Shown piece by piece: positions 11,721 to 21,951 of a stretch of 64,000 bases of DNA; the stretch's first letter is position 1, and the number at the start of each line of letters is the position of its first letter. The notes below the pieces were generated by a model. The model saw nothing but the letters and a program-made list of their open reading frames with translations, was not told where the DNA came from and did no database searches. The position numbers were made by a program, and so were the translations under genes. Source of the stretch: Mesostigma viride (lineage: Eukaryota; Streptophyta; Mesostigmatophyceae; Mesostigmatales; Mesostigmataceae). The stretch lies in the NCBI GenBank assembly GCA_009746045.1, contig RPFO01001034.1, forward strand, positions 280,001 to 344,000. The letters are read 5' to 3'.

Positions 11721-12530
11721 TTGACTCGTGACTAAAATGAGTCACGAGTTGCACAGTATGCCACAGGTGCCCCCATTCAGCCTAATTATTTTTTCTAGAC
11801 CATACTAGGAACCAAGCATAACCATATTAGGGCCCACCTGGGGGTATAGTGGGTGGTCCCAGTGCTAGCCCCCCCTGCTCTATAAATAGCCCCCCTCTCA
11901 GGGGGGTACGGTGAGTGTGCGCGGTGACACCCTTATAATGGATGATGGACCCCCTTCCTCAATGAGTTGACCCTGGGGTTGGTTTTGTAGATAGATTTTT
12001 TAGTTAGGATGGGATACAAACACTAAAAATTGTAACTCCCCCAGGGACCCATCAGCTGGTGCTAAAAATAACTGGTGACTATTTTGAGTCGCGAGTTTTT
12101 TGGGGGCTAAAATAGGCATCCTAGTGCAGTTTTGAACATGGAAACGATAGGTAAGCATAGAGTATGGGCAAACATGCATGCTAACACTTATTCCAACCTG
12201 TGTGCCACCAATACCTGCCATAACCACTGCAGGTCCCTGCCGGATATGATTGGAGACGACTACGCGCGGGCCGCGAGTACGGGGTTCACAACCTTATCAT
12301 GCATGATGGAGCATGTATACCTTGGATTTCACCCTAGTATTTCAGCGGGGACTGCAACTGTACCCAAGCACTACATCCAAACACTTACATGTCTTGTTTC
12401 ACCCAGGGACCCACAAGATAATGCTAAAAATAGCTGGTGACTATTTTGAGTCACCAGTTTGGGGGGGGCTAGAATAGACATCCTAGTGCAGTTTTGAACA
12501 TGGAAATGATAGGTAAGCATGAAACATGCA
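11721..12530. repeat. Non-coding region with a hairpin motif and ~130-bp direct repeats
   Basis: An inverted repeat ACTCGTGACT/AGTCACGAGT with a 6-base loop lies at 11724-11749. The related string GACTATTTTGAGTC recurs near 12077 and 12438. Around the latter two, about 130 bases are repeated directly (12036-12172 and 12397-12525), both running through CATCCTAGTGCAGTTTTGAA. A TATAAATA string sits near 11881. This may be a decayed LTR or DNA-element end, but no superfamily can be named. Confidence 0.55.
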
Positions 12531-12811
12531 TGATTATGTTTATTCCAGCCTATGTGGCACAAATATATGCCACAATAAGCGTAAATGCTTGCAGACCCGC
12601 TGATACTGTGGTACTTATTTTTACATGCATGATGGACCTTGCACACAAAGTCAAAACATCCCAGCACTCCTAGATAAATTAGTGACCAAGGGACCATGCA
12701 TGCAGTAACACTGAAAATTGCCAACTAGAAATAATAGGTGGCACTGTGACCATCACGGAGCAGATTTTCAAACTGCACAAGTTATGCATAAACATGAAAG
12801 CTAATAAGACA

Positions 12812-12955
12812 TGACCATGAAACAATAACCCATGCAGGCTAACAACATGAAACCAAATAACACATGCACAGGTGGGACCATGAAACAATAACCCAGGCTA
12901 ACAACATGAAACCAAATAACACATGCACAGGTGGGTCCATGAAACAATAACACAC
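12812..12955. repeat. 59-bp tandem repeat, about 2.4 copies
   Basis: AACAACATGAAACC starts at 12841 and again at 12900, with a partial unit before and after. It falls in the 3' tail of the piggyBac-like reading frame, so the end of that frame is repeat-derived. Confidence 0.85.
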
Positions 12956-12969
12956 ACTTCAAACCATGC

Positions 12970-14242
12970 CGGCCCATGGTGATACACGGCGCGCATGAGC
13001 GCGGGCAGGAAAGGCCAAATGCCATGCCACGTAGGCAACAAATGCTAGCATTCTTAGTCAGCCTCCGTAGGACTATATCCCAGGCGGACATGCTCCGCCC
13101 TGAGATGGCGGCGCCGCGCCACCCCCTTGAGCTTCCGGGTGGTGGCTGCTGCCCCCTCGTGGTAGTGGCGCCCTTGAAATTCTTGGCGCATTCGCCACGC
13201 TGGGAGAGGCGCTGCCATACCCGCTGCTTCGTCACGTTGAAGTCCAGCCCCTCCACCTGCCCGGAGTGGAAGAGGCCGAAGCAGTTCCGCTCGCTGTTGC
13301 TGCAGAACGCCATGTCACAGTGCTCGCACATGACCGAGGTCTTGTGCTTCCTGCCTTGCGCCCAGCACAGTTGGCACAGCACCTGCTCCACCCAGAAATT
13401 TGCCCATCTCATGCATTGTTAAGGGGTGCCACTCACGCTCACCTGGCTTGCCCGCCCCCTTGAGCTCAGCATAGTCGTTGGTCTCCTTGACAATCTTGGC
13501 CACGACATCACGTTGGGACCAGAAAAGGGAGAACAGCCCGAGGGGCCCAAACTTGAGCTGGGCAGGGGAAAGGTTTTGATAGCAGGCGGTACCCGTCATC
13601 GGCGACAGCACCGGAGTATCGGGAAAAGGAAACACACCTGGCATCGAGCTCAGCCTCACCGCTCGGCACCGGACCCTCCGCACCCTTCTGGTAAACAAAG
13701 TCGTCATCGGAAGCGTCCGAGACAACGCTCTCGCTGGCCGCCGCCTTGGTCTGACGGCGCCTTTTCGGGGCGTGGCTGATGGCTGGATTCTTCTTCGGGT
13801 TGCCGACAGCGCGCTTCCCCGGCTCGCGTCGCTTGACCGGTGTGGGCAGCTCGATATCCTCGGATTTGTCGTCGTCGTCCTCGCCGGCGTCAGAATCGCT
13901 ATCCTGGCCCTGCTCGCTATCATCGTCACTGCTACCTGCCGTTGGGACCTTCCTGGCTGCGCATTCTTTCACTAGAGCTTCGTACTCATCTGATCTGCAC
14001 GAATATATGAAAATCTGCTCACGGGTGAATGGGTACGTGAGCTTGTCGTCCGGGAAATAGCACCGTGCACCATCTCCGGACCTGTTCACTGTCACTACCT
14101 TGCCCGGCAAACGTACCTCGCTGTGTTTTTCCCCATACTGCTCTATCGCCCAGTCTAGTCCGAATTTTTCCACAGGCACTGCCATGAAAATGCCCTTCTT
14201 TACCTTGAAAGTCCGTATATCTGCCTGCATTTCGTCCGCCAT
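12970..14242 (-). pseudogene. piggyBac-derived transposase gene, DDE core deleted
   Basis: Three minus-strand frames follow one another. The first (from Met at 14242) has a compact hydrophobic module with KKGIFMAVPVEKFGLDWAIE, then acidic Ser/Asp tracts and a KRRRQTK-type nuclear signal. The second carries LGLFSLFWSQRDV, KETNDYAELK and REWHPLTMHEMGKFL, the start of the piggyBac (DDE_Tnp_1_7) domain. The third gives the family's cysteine-rich C-terminus, CQLCWAQGRK, CEHC and CFGLFH. The catalytic core between second and third is absent, so it cannot be an active transposase. Frame changes may be introns: candidates are GTGAGG at 13659 or GTGTGT at 13637 with an acceptor TGCCCAG ending at 13558, and GTGAGC...GGAGCAG around 13385-13446. 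They may also be indels. Either a dead element or a domesticated remnant. Confidence 0.6.
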
Positions 14243-15935
14243 GTCTACGTCCGCGCTCCCCCCTTTTTGCGCATCCTTCGTTTTCGTACGTTTTTGTCAA
14301 TTTTTTTTACCGCCCAAACCTGCACGCACCAGGGTACCCTGTTGACTTTGACCAGGGTTTCCACCCTGATACGGTGGTCAAATACGGTCAGACAAGTGTC
14401 CTACGGATAGAGTGAATCTAGATCTTTTCGGTGGTCTAGTTGGTTCCCGCCAAAACCTTCCCGCCAAATCCCTACAGGGCGCACAAACTCATGCCGAATG
14501 TGAGGCATGAGAAAAACTCGCAGTCGAAAATCGGCACGAGGACGGTTTAGGGGTTAAATGTTTGGGGTGCAACCTACCGCTCTTTTTTGCTTGATCGTTT
14601 TTTTTCTCTTCATAAGAAAGAGAATATATTCGCTGTTTCTCTTAATAAATGCATGGCCCGTGCTTGATCTGCCTACGGTTACATGAGCAACACGTTCACT
14701 TTGGGGCAACAGTGTTTGAGTTCTCCCTGGCAACGAATTAAGCTTTCTAGCTATCAAGTGGGCCATTCGTTAGTCTTTGGAATCAGCACTGTCCTCCAGC
14801 CCATGCAGTGCAGGTGCGAATCTGGTTTCTGGCCATTGCTTCGAAAGGGGGTTGTTCTACTGCATACCCAGTCATCCGTCCACCATCACACGCCTGCCAG
14901 TTTTCCGTCCACCATCACACGCCTGCCAGTTTTCCGTCCACCATCAATCAGCATGCACTCTCCCCCCCCCCTCTGCTGCAGCCTGCTCCACCACCTGCAG
15001 CTTTGATCTCACAACACCCTCCTTTTTGCCTGTTTAGCGTTCAAAGAATCATGCTGATTTTTTCAAGAGTCGGTTCATGCAGGGGAAATGACATCAGGTT
15101 TGACGGATGTGGTATATTGCACGAGATGGTTGGGTGAGCCCATGCGGTACTACTGTCGTATTGCTGTTTATGTGATAGTTGATACTGATGTCATGCTACT
15201 ACTCATGAATGCTGTACTATATTTATAGTAATATTCATGCGACACTACTGTTCACTCGTTAAATTGTTTTTTTGGTTATACTAATATTTATGCAGTACTG
15301 CTATTATTATACTGGAAGGTTCAGTCACAAATGGGGGCGCGATGGCGAAAAGAAGGATTCAGGGATCGTGATGCTGCCCCCGCGGCTTGTAGTAACATCT
15401 CCAGACACGGATGCATGGTGATCGCAGAAGGGGGTGACGTCTGGCTTGGGTGGGCAGACAGCAACAGCCAGTCTGCGTGACGGTCAAGTTTTTACTATTC
15501 CATCGGTGCACCAGCACAGTTCAGTGGCCAAAAGATAATGGGCCTCTTTCCTTGCAGCTTGTATCGGCCTTCGGCACTGTGTGCTTGCGTTGGCGTGATA
15601 GGCTATGGTTTGCTGCTTCAGGCGTGTTGCTCATTATCTGCCGATACATGCGATCCCTTTCAACGAACCTTGGCTTTTTATATTCATGCTGCCCGATAAA
15701 AGGCTGGTGTCCTAAACAAAGACATCTGGGTAGCTATTCGAGGTTAAAATAGAAAAGAAGCGTACCCCCCAAGTTGTGATGAAAACTTCCCCAGCCCAGC
15801 CTTATCGCCATCCTCCCTGCCTGGGTCACCATTTTGTCAAGTGCTGGCAAGACCGCATCTGTGTGAAGGGCTTGGAAAAGCCTTTCCAGCCAATTGATCT
15901 TGGTCTTAACTGGATCGTAGTTTACTACCATAGGT
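14243..15935. other. Non-coding stretch with minor repeats
   Basis: This begins as the 5' flank of the piggyBac-like gene. A 29-bp tandem repeat lies inside it. Other open frames are short, overlap each other, and have no recognisable domains. Confidence 0.4.
14877..14950. repeat. 29-bp tandem repeat, about 2.6 copies
   Basis: CGTCCACCATCACACGCCTG is repeated with a CAGTTTTC tail at a 29-base period. The third copy breaks off after CCACCATCA. Confidence 0.9.
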
Positions 15936-16155
15936 GGTAGTTTACATAGATATTAGATGGTAGTTTACATAGATATTAGATGGTAGTTTACATAGATATC
16001 AGATGTTAGTTTACATAGATATCAGATGGTAGTTTACATAGATATCAGATGTTAGTTTACATAGATATCAGATGGTAGTTTACATAGATATCAGATGGTA
16101 GTTTACATAGATATCAGATGGTAGTTTACATAGATATCAGATGGTAGTTTACATA
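15936..16155. repeat. 23-bp minisatellite, about 9.6 copies
   Basis: The unit GGTAGTTTACATAGATATCA plus GAT is repeated head to tail. Variants are ATATTAGA against ATATCAGA and GATGTTAG against GATGGTAG. It lies about 480 bases upstream of LRR-B. Confidence 0.95.
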
Positions 16156-16634
16156 CCGATCGGCATCTTGTACCCACAAATCTTTGCGCAGGCAAGTCCA
16201 ACTGCGTTGAACTTCTGTAGTTTCCAAGTTCTTTTCTATAGCTGCACTTCCTGTCATAGTAGGCTTCCCACGCTGTGCAGCCATTAGCCATGCTGTATTC
16301 ATGGATCTGCCAACACGCCGTGCCATGGCTCCTCCCAAAATGGGAACGCCAACCTTCCCCAATGGGCAAGCGTGCACAACTGAAACTCGTTGCACTTGTT
16401 CCATCCATCCTGTCGCGTGCACCCACAAAACCTGCAATTCGCAATGGCATCACATTTGGTGTATCTGCCCTTGCCTCCGCCCCTGCCCCCACCCACGCCC
16501 CCACTCCCGCGCTGCCCCTGCCCCCACCCCTGCCCCCACCCCTGCCCCCGTTCCTTTTGAGTTGTGCTCCTCTATAAACCTGACAGCACAACAGACATCT
16601 CAGAGGGAGATCTGAGAGCGAGACGCTCCGGTCC
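16156..16634 (+). other. 5' flank of LRR-B
   Basis: The stretch is dominated by CCCCTGCCCCCACCC-type pyrimidine runs from 16470 to 16555. Apparent minus-strand frames through this interval are antisense to LRR-B or to the C-rich tract. Confidence 0.45.
16573..16578 (+). promoter_or_regulatory. TATA-like box upstream of LRR-B
   Basis: TATAAA lies 57 bases before the LRR-B start codon, directly after the C-rich run. Position and strand suit a core promoter with a short 5' leader. No transcript evidence is available. Confidence 0.35.
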
Positions 16635-18587
16635 ATGATGGAATCCTCGCAAGATGTGCGCCAGCCTCCGGCTGACGTCCGTGCATGCGCATCCGTTACC
16701 GCAGCCACGGCAAGGCAGCGGCTCCCTCTCACCTTGCAGGAAGTGGTCGGCGTGCCCGGCCTGGGTGCGCTGATCATGGAGGCAGTGCCGTTGGCAGACC
16801 GGGTGCGGATGAGAGGATTGTGCCACGCGTTCAAGGCCTCAGTGGACGCCTCCCTGCAGGCCTTGCAACGTATCGGCCCGGACGACCTGTTTGTTCTCGA
16901 CAAGCGCGGCCGGTTTGAAGGAGGTCCTTTGATGTGGCTGGCAGCCAAGTGCCCCAACCTGCAGGTGTTCGAAGCGCAGAGGGCCTCAGGGCTGGCAGTG
17001 TCAGAGGGCACATTGCTCGCGCAACACTGGTGGAAGCTCCCGGTTGCGGATGCGGTGGTGACGCACCTGGCCACCCACTGCCGGCGGATTCACACCCTGA
17101 GCCTGCTAGGGTGCAAGGGGGTGACCGATGCGGGGTTGCGTGCGGTGGCAGCCAGCTGCGGTGGGGAGCTGCGGTACCTGGACGTATCTGGCTGCGACCT
17201 CGTCACGGATGCCAGCGTGTCGGCCATCGCGGCAGGCTGCCAGCAACTGGAACACCTGAACGTTGGGGGCGACGAAAGCATCTCGGATGCCAGTATGATG
17301 GCCGTGGCCGCGCACTGCCCGCGCTTGCAGCACCTCAACATCCGGCGCACATGCGTCAGCGATGCGGGAGTCAGTGCCATCGCACGGGGCTGTGTTGGCC
17401 TACGCACTCTGGATGTTAGAGGTTGCGAAGGTGTGGGTGATGACAGCGTGGCGGCGGTGGCGGAGGACTGCCCTCTGCTGGAAAACTTGGAATATTACGG
17501 GTCTGGCGTCGGGGACAGGGGCATTGCGGCAGTGATGTTCAATTGCATGCAGCTGAAGAAGCTTGATTTGACCCCTGGAATCAGCGACGCCGCAATTCGC
17601 TTGGGCCCTGACAGCTGTCGCGAGCTGCACTCCCTGACCATGGACAGCGACAAGTTTACAGACGCCATCCTGAGCGCTTTTGCCGTGAGATGCAGCGCGC
17701 TTAGACACCTGCGCTTTGATGACGTAGGTCCATCGGACGCCGGCGTTACGGCGTTTGCAGCATCGTGTCCCCTTTTGGAGGAGCTCCACATCGTTTATGC
17801 CGATTTCGTGACGGATGTCGGCGTGCTGGCGGTGGCGCACAACTGCCCGCAGCTGCACACGCTGCACCTTTCGATTGGTGGGGGCAGGGGCACTGTGACC
17901 GATGCCAGCTTGGTCGAACTCGTCCGGCAGTGCCCCTGTCTTTGGGACCTCAAACTCAGCTCGAGTTATGCTGGCAACCGCACTTTCCTAGCCATTGCGC
18001 AGCACTGCCCCGGCCTGCGATCCCTGGACATGTCCGGCTTTCCCGTTAGTGTCGAAAACGAACGGGTGCCCACTCCTTACGACAGGATGCAGTTACGGGA
18101 ATGGGAAAACGTTTGCGTCAAGGACGACGGTCTGGCTGCGGTGCTGCAAAACTGCTTGCAGCTGGAGGTGTTGAGACTGAGAGGTTGGGACAGGTTAACG
18201 GACGCTGGCCTAACTATGGTGGGAGACAGCTGCAGGAGGCTGCGGAAACTTGACGTGAGCGGGCTCCGCGGTGGCTTCACGGACCAGGGGCTTGCGGCAA
18301 TGGCCCCCAACTTGGGCGCGCTGGAGGTGCTGCGTGCATCCAGTTGTGATGCGGTGACGGACGTCAGCCTGGTGGCGCTGGCAAGGCACTGCCCGCGTCT
18401 CAAGGACGTAGACGTGTCCTTCTGTGAGGTGGGGGATGAGGGCATTACTGCCTTGGTGAGGCACTGCGCGCTTGTCACATTGCGGGCGAGGTGCACGCGT
18501 GTCTCCGATGTTACCATGGCGGCCATCAGCGAGCGCTGCGGCCAGCTGGTGGAATTAGACCATGATTTTGAAAACCTACAATGGTAA
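16635..18587 (+). CDS. LRR-B: LRR protein with C-terminus replaced by mitochondrial insert
   Basis: This 650-residue frame is closely similar to LRR-A from the F-box-like segment through the repeats, with no internal stop. At codons for GQLV the gene passes into an AT-rich mitochondrial insert, which supplies about ten new residues (LDHDFENLQW) and a TAA stop. The last ~55 residues of the family sequence lie stranded beyond the insert. The shortened protein may still fold, because only the last one to two repeats are lost. The N-terminus differs from LRR-A (MESSQDVRQPP), and a TATA-like box lies 57 bases upstream. Codon usage and GC content match LRR-A up to the junction and change sharply after it. 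Confidence 0.75.
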   Translation: MMESSQDVRQPPADVRACASVTAATARQRLPLTLQEVVGVPGLGALIMEAVPLADRVRMRGLCHAFKASVDASLQALQRIGPDDLFVLDKRGRFEGGPLMWLAAKCPNLQVFEAQRASGLAVSEGTLLAQHWWKLPVADAVVTHLATHCRRIHTLSLLGCKGVTDAGLRAVAASCGGELRYLDVSGCDLVTDASVSAIAAGCQQLEHLNVGGDESISDASMMAVAAHCPRLQHLNIRRTCVSDAGVSAIARGCVGLRTLDVRGCEGVGDDSVAAVAEDCPLLENLEYYGSGVGDRGIAAVMFNCMQLKKLDLTPGISDAAIRLGPDSCRELHSLTMDSDKFTDAILSAFAVRCSALRHLRFDDVGPSDAGVTAFAASCPLLEELHIVYADFVTDVGVLAVAHNCPQLHTLHLSIGGGRGTVTDASLVELVRQCPCLWDLKLSSSYAGNRTFLAIAQHCPGLRSLDMSGFPVSVENERVPTPYDRMQLREWENVCVKDDGLAAVLQNCLQLEVLRLRGWDRLTDAGLTMVGDSCRRLRKLDVSGLRGGFTDQGLAAMAPNLGALEVLRASSCDAVTDVSLVALARHCPRLKDVDVSFCEVGDEGITALVRHCALVTLRARCTRVSDVTMAAISERCGQLVELDHDFENLQW

Positions 18588-19387
18588 CACCAATAAATAA
18601 AGAGAAAGATAAACTTAAAGTTACAATTAGATGGCTAGTTACTGTAAAACTATAAGGAATCATTCCTAATAAATTACAAAGAATTAAAAATGTGAATAAA
18701 GAAAATATTAAAGGAAAATATATTAATCCTTTACGAGCAATTTGGTTAAAAAGTAATTGAAAAACAAATTCATAAATCATTTCAACTATGGTTTGCCAAG
18801 CATTACATATAAGTTGGCTCCGCCGTACGCGGGCTGATTTTGCGGTGCAGCAGGGCTATTAGGTTCCTCCCGTTAGGCGTTTCCATTGGTCTTATCGTAG
18901 TATAGAGCTTTGACATGGCTCTGTATATAGGTTTATAGCTGGGCGTTTGCTTTGGTTTGAGTGATTTCACTCTGCTGTAAGTAATTATATTTTTAACATA
19001 TAAGTTGGCCTCCTTTTTGTGTTGCAAAAGAAAACCATAGAGAACCTAATGCTAAGGCAGTAAACAAAAACAAAGCTGAGTTTGTTATCGAAATATTCCA
19101 AGTACCTATAGATATAGGGATTACATAAAAAATAGCAAATTGTTCCAGAGGACTAAAAACGCTATATTCCATTTTAGGTTTTTTATATAAAAAAAAAAGT
19201 TTAAACAACAGAAGGAGCTAGAGATAAAATTTTTACAAGTTTTTTTTCTCTTAGTTCGTGTGTAACTGGATATAAAATACGTGTTCCTAAAATTTGGCCT
19301 TGTGCATTTAATAAAACAGCTCCGTTTTGTGAGAAAGAAATTCTAGTACCATTAATGCGTCCAAGTTCTTTTTTAGTTTCCACTATA
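18553..19387 (-). other. Nuclear mitochondrial insert (NUMT): rpl14 3' end and atp6 5' part
   Basis: Reading the minus strand, the insert carries the last ~60 codons of a ribosomal protein L14 gene (NGTRISFSQNGAV, GTRILYPVTHELREK, KILSLAPSVV, stop). About 25 bases later comes the start of mitochondrial ATP synthase subunit a (MEYSVFSPLEQFAIF, GMIPYSFTVTSH). atp6 is cut after about 140 codons. The AT-rich composition contrasts with the flanking gene. The insert interrupts LRR-B and is itself interrupted by a 178-bp non-LTR fragment. No target duplication is obvious, as expected for end-joined organelle DNA. Confidence 0.9.
18819..18996 (+). mobile_element. 5'-truncated non-LTR insertion with target-site duplication
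   Basis: This is the last ~14 codons (RRTRADFAVQQGY, stop) and the 3' UTR of the REL-endonuclease element at 58608 onward, as its reverse complement. It is flanked on both sides by CATATAAGTTGGC (18806-18818 and 18997-19009), a 13-base target duplication. The equivalent insert at 21917-22563 lacks it and has a single CATATAAGTTGGC, giving the empty site. The element ends in ATTTTTAA. Confidence 0.92.
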
Positions 19388-19545
19388 AGTGATCGACAGG
19401 TGCGGGGGCGTCAGTAACACGGGCATCATGGCGGTCGTGTCACGGTGCAGCGCGCTGAGGAGAATAGACGTCGACAAGCGCTGCATGACCGAGAGGGATG
19501 CCCAGGCTGTGAGGGATGCGTGGCCGCACGGGATCTGTCGGTGTT
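19388..19545 (+). pseudogene. Stranded C-terminal piece of LRR-B
   Basis: It encodes GGVSNTGIMAVVSRCSAL and CMTERDAQAVRDAWP, the end of the LRR family as seen in LRR-A, now separated from the gene body by the NUMT. There is no start codon or promoter of its own. Confidence 0.85.
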
Positions 19546-19558
19546 GAGTATCGCCACG

Positions 19559-19735
19559 CACGCGTCAGCGGCTGACACGCCAGGCTCTGGCGCGTCAGGA
19601 ATTTTAGCTCACACGTCAGCGGGCTGACGCGGAAGTTTAGGCTGTGCGTCAGGCGACTTATGCGCAAATTTAGGCTGCGTGTCAGTCAGTCGTATGACGT
19701 GCACCAAGTCCTAACGTGTCAGACGCGTAAATGTG
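19559..19735 (+). promoter_or_regulatory. Cluster of CGTCA/TGACG words upstream of LRR-C
   Basis: At least six CGTCA or TGACG words occur in about 180 bases, including ATGACGTGC near 19694. TGACG is the core bound by TGA-type bZIP factors in the plant lineage. The same block is duplicated at 22742-22915 before LRR-D. Function is inferred from motif density only. Confidence 0.3.
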
Positions 19736-20002
19736 TGCATAAGCCACCTAGGTCTGCCGCATCAAGTTGTATTCGCCCCTGTCCCTGTCCCATCTGGTAC
19801 GTGCACCCAATTCGACTGCCCCACCTGGCCCCCCATTCCCTGGTAATTCCTCTTTAGGGGTCCTTATTCAGGGTAATTCTGGCCGTGGCACCAACCCAGC
19901 TTCTTCCAAGCGTCTGGAGGATGCTTTACTGACCACAGGCGCATTTGAAGGTTGCGTCTTCTCTGTCTGACACTCGAGGCACTGGAGTGCAACCCAGCCA
20001 GC

Positions 20003-21951
20003 ATGGAACGTTTGCTTAAGGTGTACGCCCACGTGCGGCAGAGGCCACTGCGTGGGTATACCCAGCCATACCCGCAGCGGAGCAGCCAGCAACCCCCAAC
20101 CAGCAGGACCTGGTCGGCGTGCCTGGCCCAGGAGCGCTGATATCATGGGGGTGGTGCCGTTGGCAGACCCGGTGCGGAGAGGATTAGGCCAAGGCCTCGG
20201 TGGATGCCTCCGCCCTCCTTGCAGGCCTTGCAACATATCGGCCCGGATGACCTGTTTGCTCTAGACAAGCGCGGCCGGCTTGAAGGAGGTCCTTTGATGT
20301 GGCTGGCAGCCAAGTGCCCCAAGCTGCAGGTGTTCGAAGCGCAGAGGGCCTCAGGGCTGGCAGTGTCAGAGGGCACATTGCTCGCGCAACACTGGTGGAA
20401 GCTCCCGGCTGCGGATGCGGTGGTGACGCACCTGGCCACCCGCTGCCGGCGGATCCACACCCTGAGCCTGCTAGGGTGCAAGGGGGTGAGTGACGCGGGG
20501 TTGCGTGCGGTGGCAGCCAGCTGCGGTGGGTAGCTGCGGTACCTGGACGTATCTGGCTGCGACCTCGTCACGGATGCCAGCGTGTCGGCCATCGCGGCAG
20601 GCTGCCAGCAACTGGAACACCTGGACGTTGGGGGCAACAAAAGCGTCTCGGATGCCAGTATGATGGCCGTGGCCACGCACTGCCCGCGCTTGCAGCACCT
20701 CAACATCCGGCGCACATGCGTCAGCGATGCGGGAGTCAGTGCCATCGCACGGGGCTGTGTTGGCCTACGCACTCTGGATGTTAGAGGTTGCGAAGGTGTG
20801 GGTGATGACAGCGAGGCGGCGGTGGCGGAGGACTGCCCTCTGCTGGAAAACCTGGAATATTACGGGTCTGGCGTCAGGGACAGGGGCATTGCGGCAGTGA
20901 TGTTCAATTGCATGCAGCTGAAGAAGCTTGATTTGACCCCTGAAATCTACGACGCCGCAATTCGCTTGGGCCCTGACAGCTGCCGCGAGCTGCACTCCCT
21001 GACCATAGACAGCAACAAGTTCACAGACGCCAGCCTGAGCGCTCTTGCCGCGCGATGCAGCGCGCTTAGACACCTGCACTTTGGCGACGTAGCTCCATCA
21101 GACGCCTGCGTTACGGCGTTTGCAGCATCGTGTCCCCTTTTGGAGGAGCTCCGCATCTTTATTTCCGATCGCGTGACGGATGCCAGCGTGCTGGCGGTGG
21201 CGCACAACTGCCCGCAGCTGCACACGCTGCACCTTTCCATTGCTTGGGACAGGGCACTGTGACCGATGCCGGCTTGGTCGAACTCGTCCGGCGGTGCCCG
21301 CGTCTTTGTAAACTCAAACTCAGCAAGATTTATGCTGGCAACCGCACTTTCCTAGCCATTGCGCAGCACTGCCCCGGCCTGCGATCCCTGGACATGTCCG
21401 GCCATCCCTTTAGGGTCCGAGACGAAGTGGTGCCCACTCCTTACGAAAGGATGCGGCTACGGGAATGGGAAGACGTTTGCGTCAAAGACGACGGTCTGGC
21501 TGCGGTGCTGCAAAACTGCTTGCAGCTGGAGGTGTTGAATCTAGTCGGTTGGGACAGGTTAACGGACGCTGGCATAACTATGGTGGGAGACAGCTGCAGG
21601 AGGCTGCGGAAACTTGACGTGAGCGAGCTCTGCGGTGGCTTCACGGACCAGGGGCTTGCGGCAATGGCCCCCAACTTGGGCGCGCTGGAGGTGCTGCGTG
21701 CATCCAATTGTGATGCGGTGACGGACGTCAGCCTGGTGGCGCTGGCAAGGCACTGCCTGCGTCTTAAGGACGTAGACGTGTCCTTCTGTGAGGTGGGGGA
21801 TGAGGGCATTACTGCCTTGGTGAGGCACTGCTCGCTTGTCACATTGCGGGCGAGGTGCACGCGTGTCTCCGATGTTGGCATGGCGGCCATCAGCGAGCGC
21901 TGCGGCCAGCTTGTGGAATTAGACCATGATTTTGAAAACCTACAATGGTAA
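20003..21951 (+). pseudogene. LRR-C: mosaic LRR pseudogene, also cut by the NUMT
   Basis: The family body can be followed from MERLLKVYAHVRQ through the repeats to the NUMT junction, but it is broken. The first ~60 codons are disrupted by indels. A TAG replaces GAG near 20531 (GGTGGGTAGCTGCGG against GGTGGGGAGCTGCGG in LRR-B). A one-base loss in a G run near 21255 shifts the frame before TDAGLVELV. Sequence identity alternates: B-like at GDDSEAAVAEDCPLLENLEYYGSGV, A-like from TIDSNKFTDAS to about SELCGGF, then B-like again near the NUMT. This is best explained by gene conversion or unequal exchange. Confidence 0.85.

Noticed and set aside
15936-16155. CRISPR-like array
   Set aside because: The 23-bp units are contiguous with no spacers. 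This is a minisatellite in a eukaryotic sequence.
16103-17074. 323-codon minus-strand frame opposite LRR-B
   Set aside because: It is antisense to a clear LRR coding region and to a C-rich tract. Similar antisense frames occur opposite every LRR copy.
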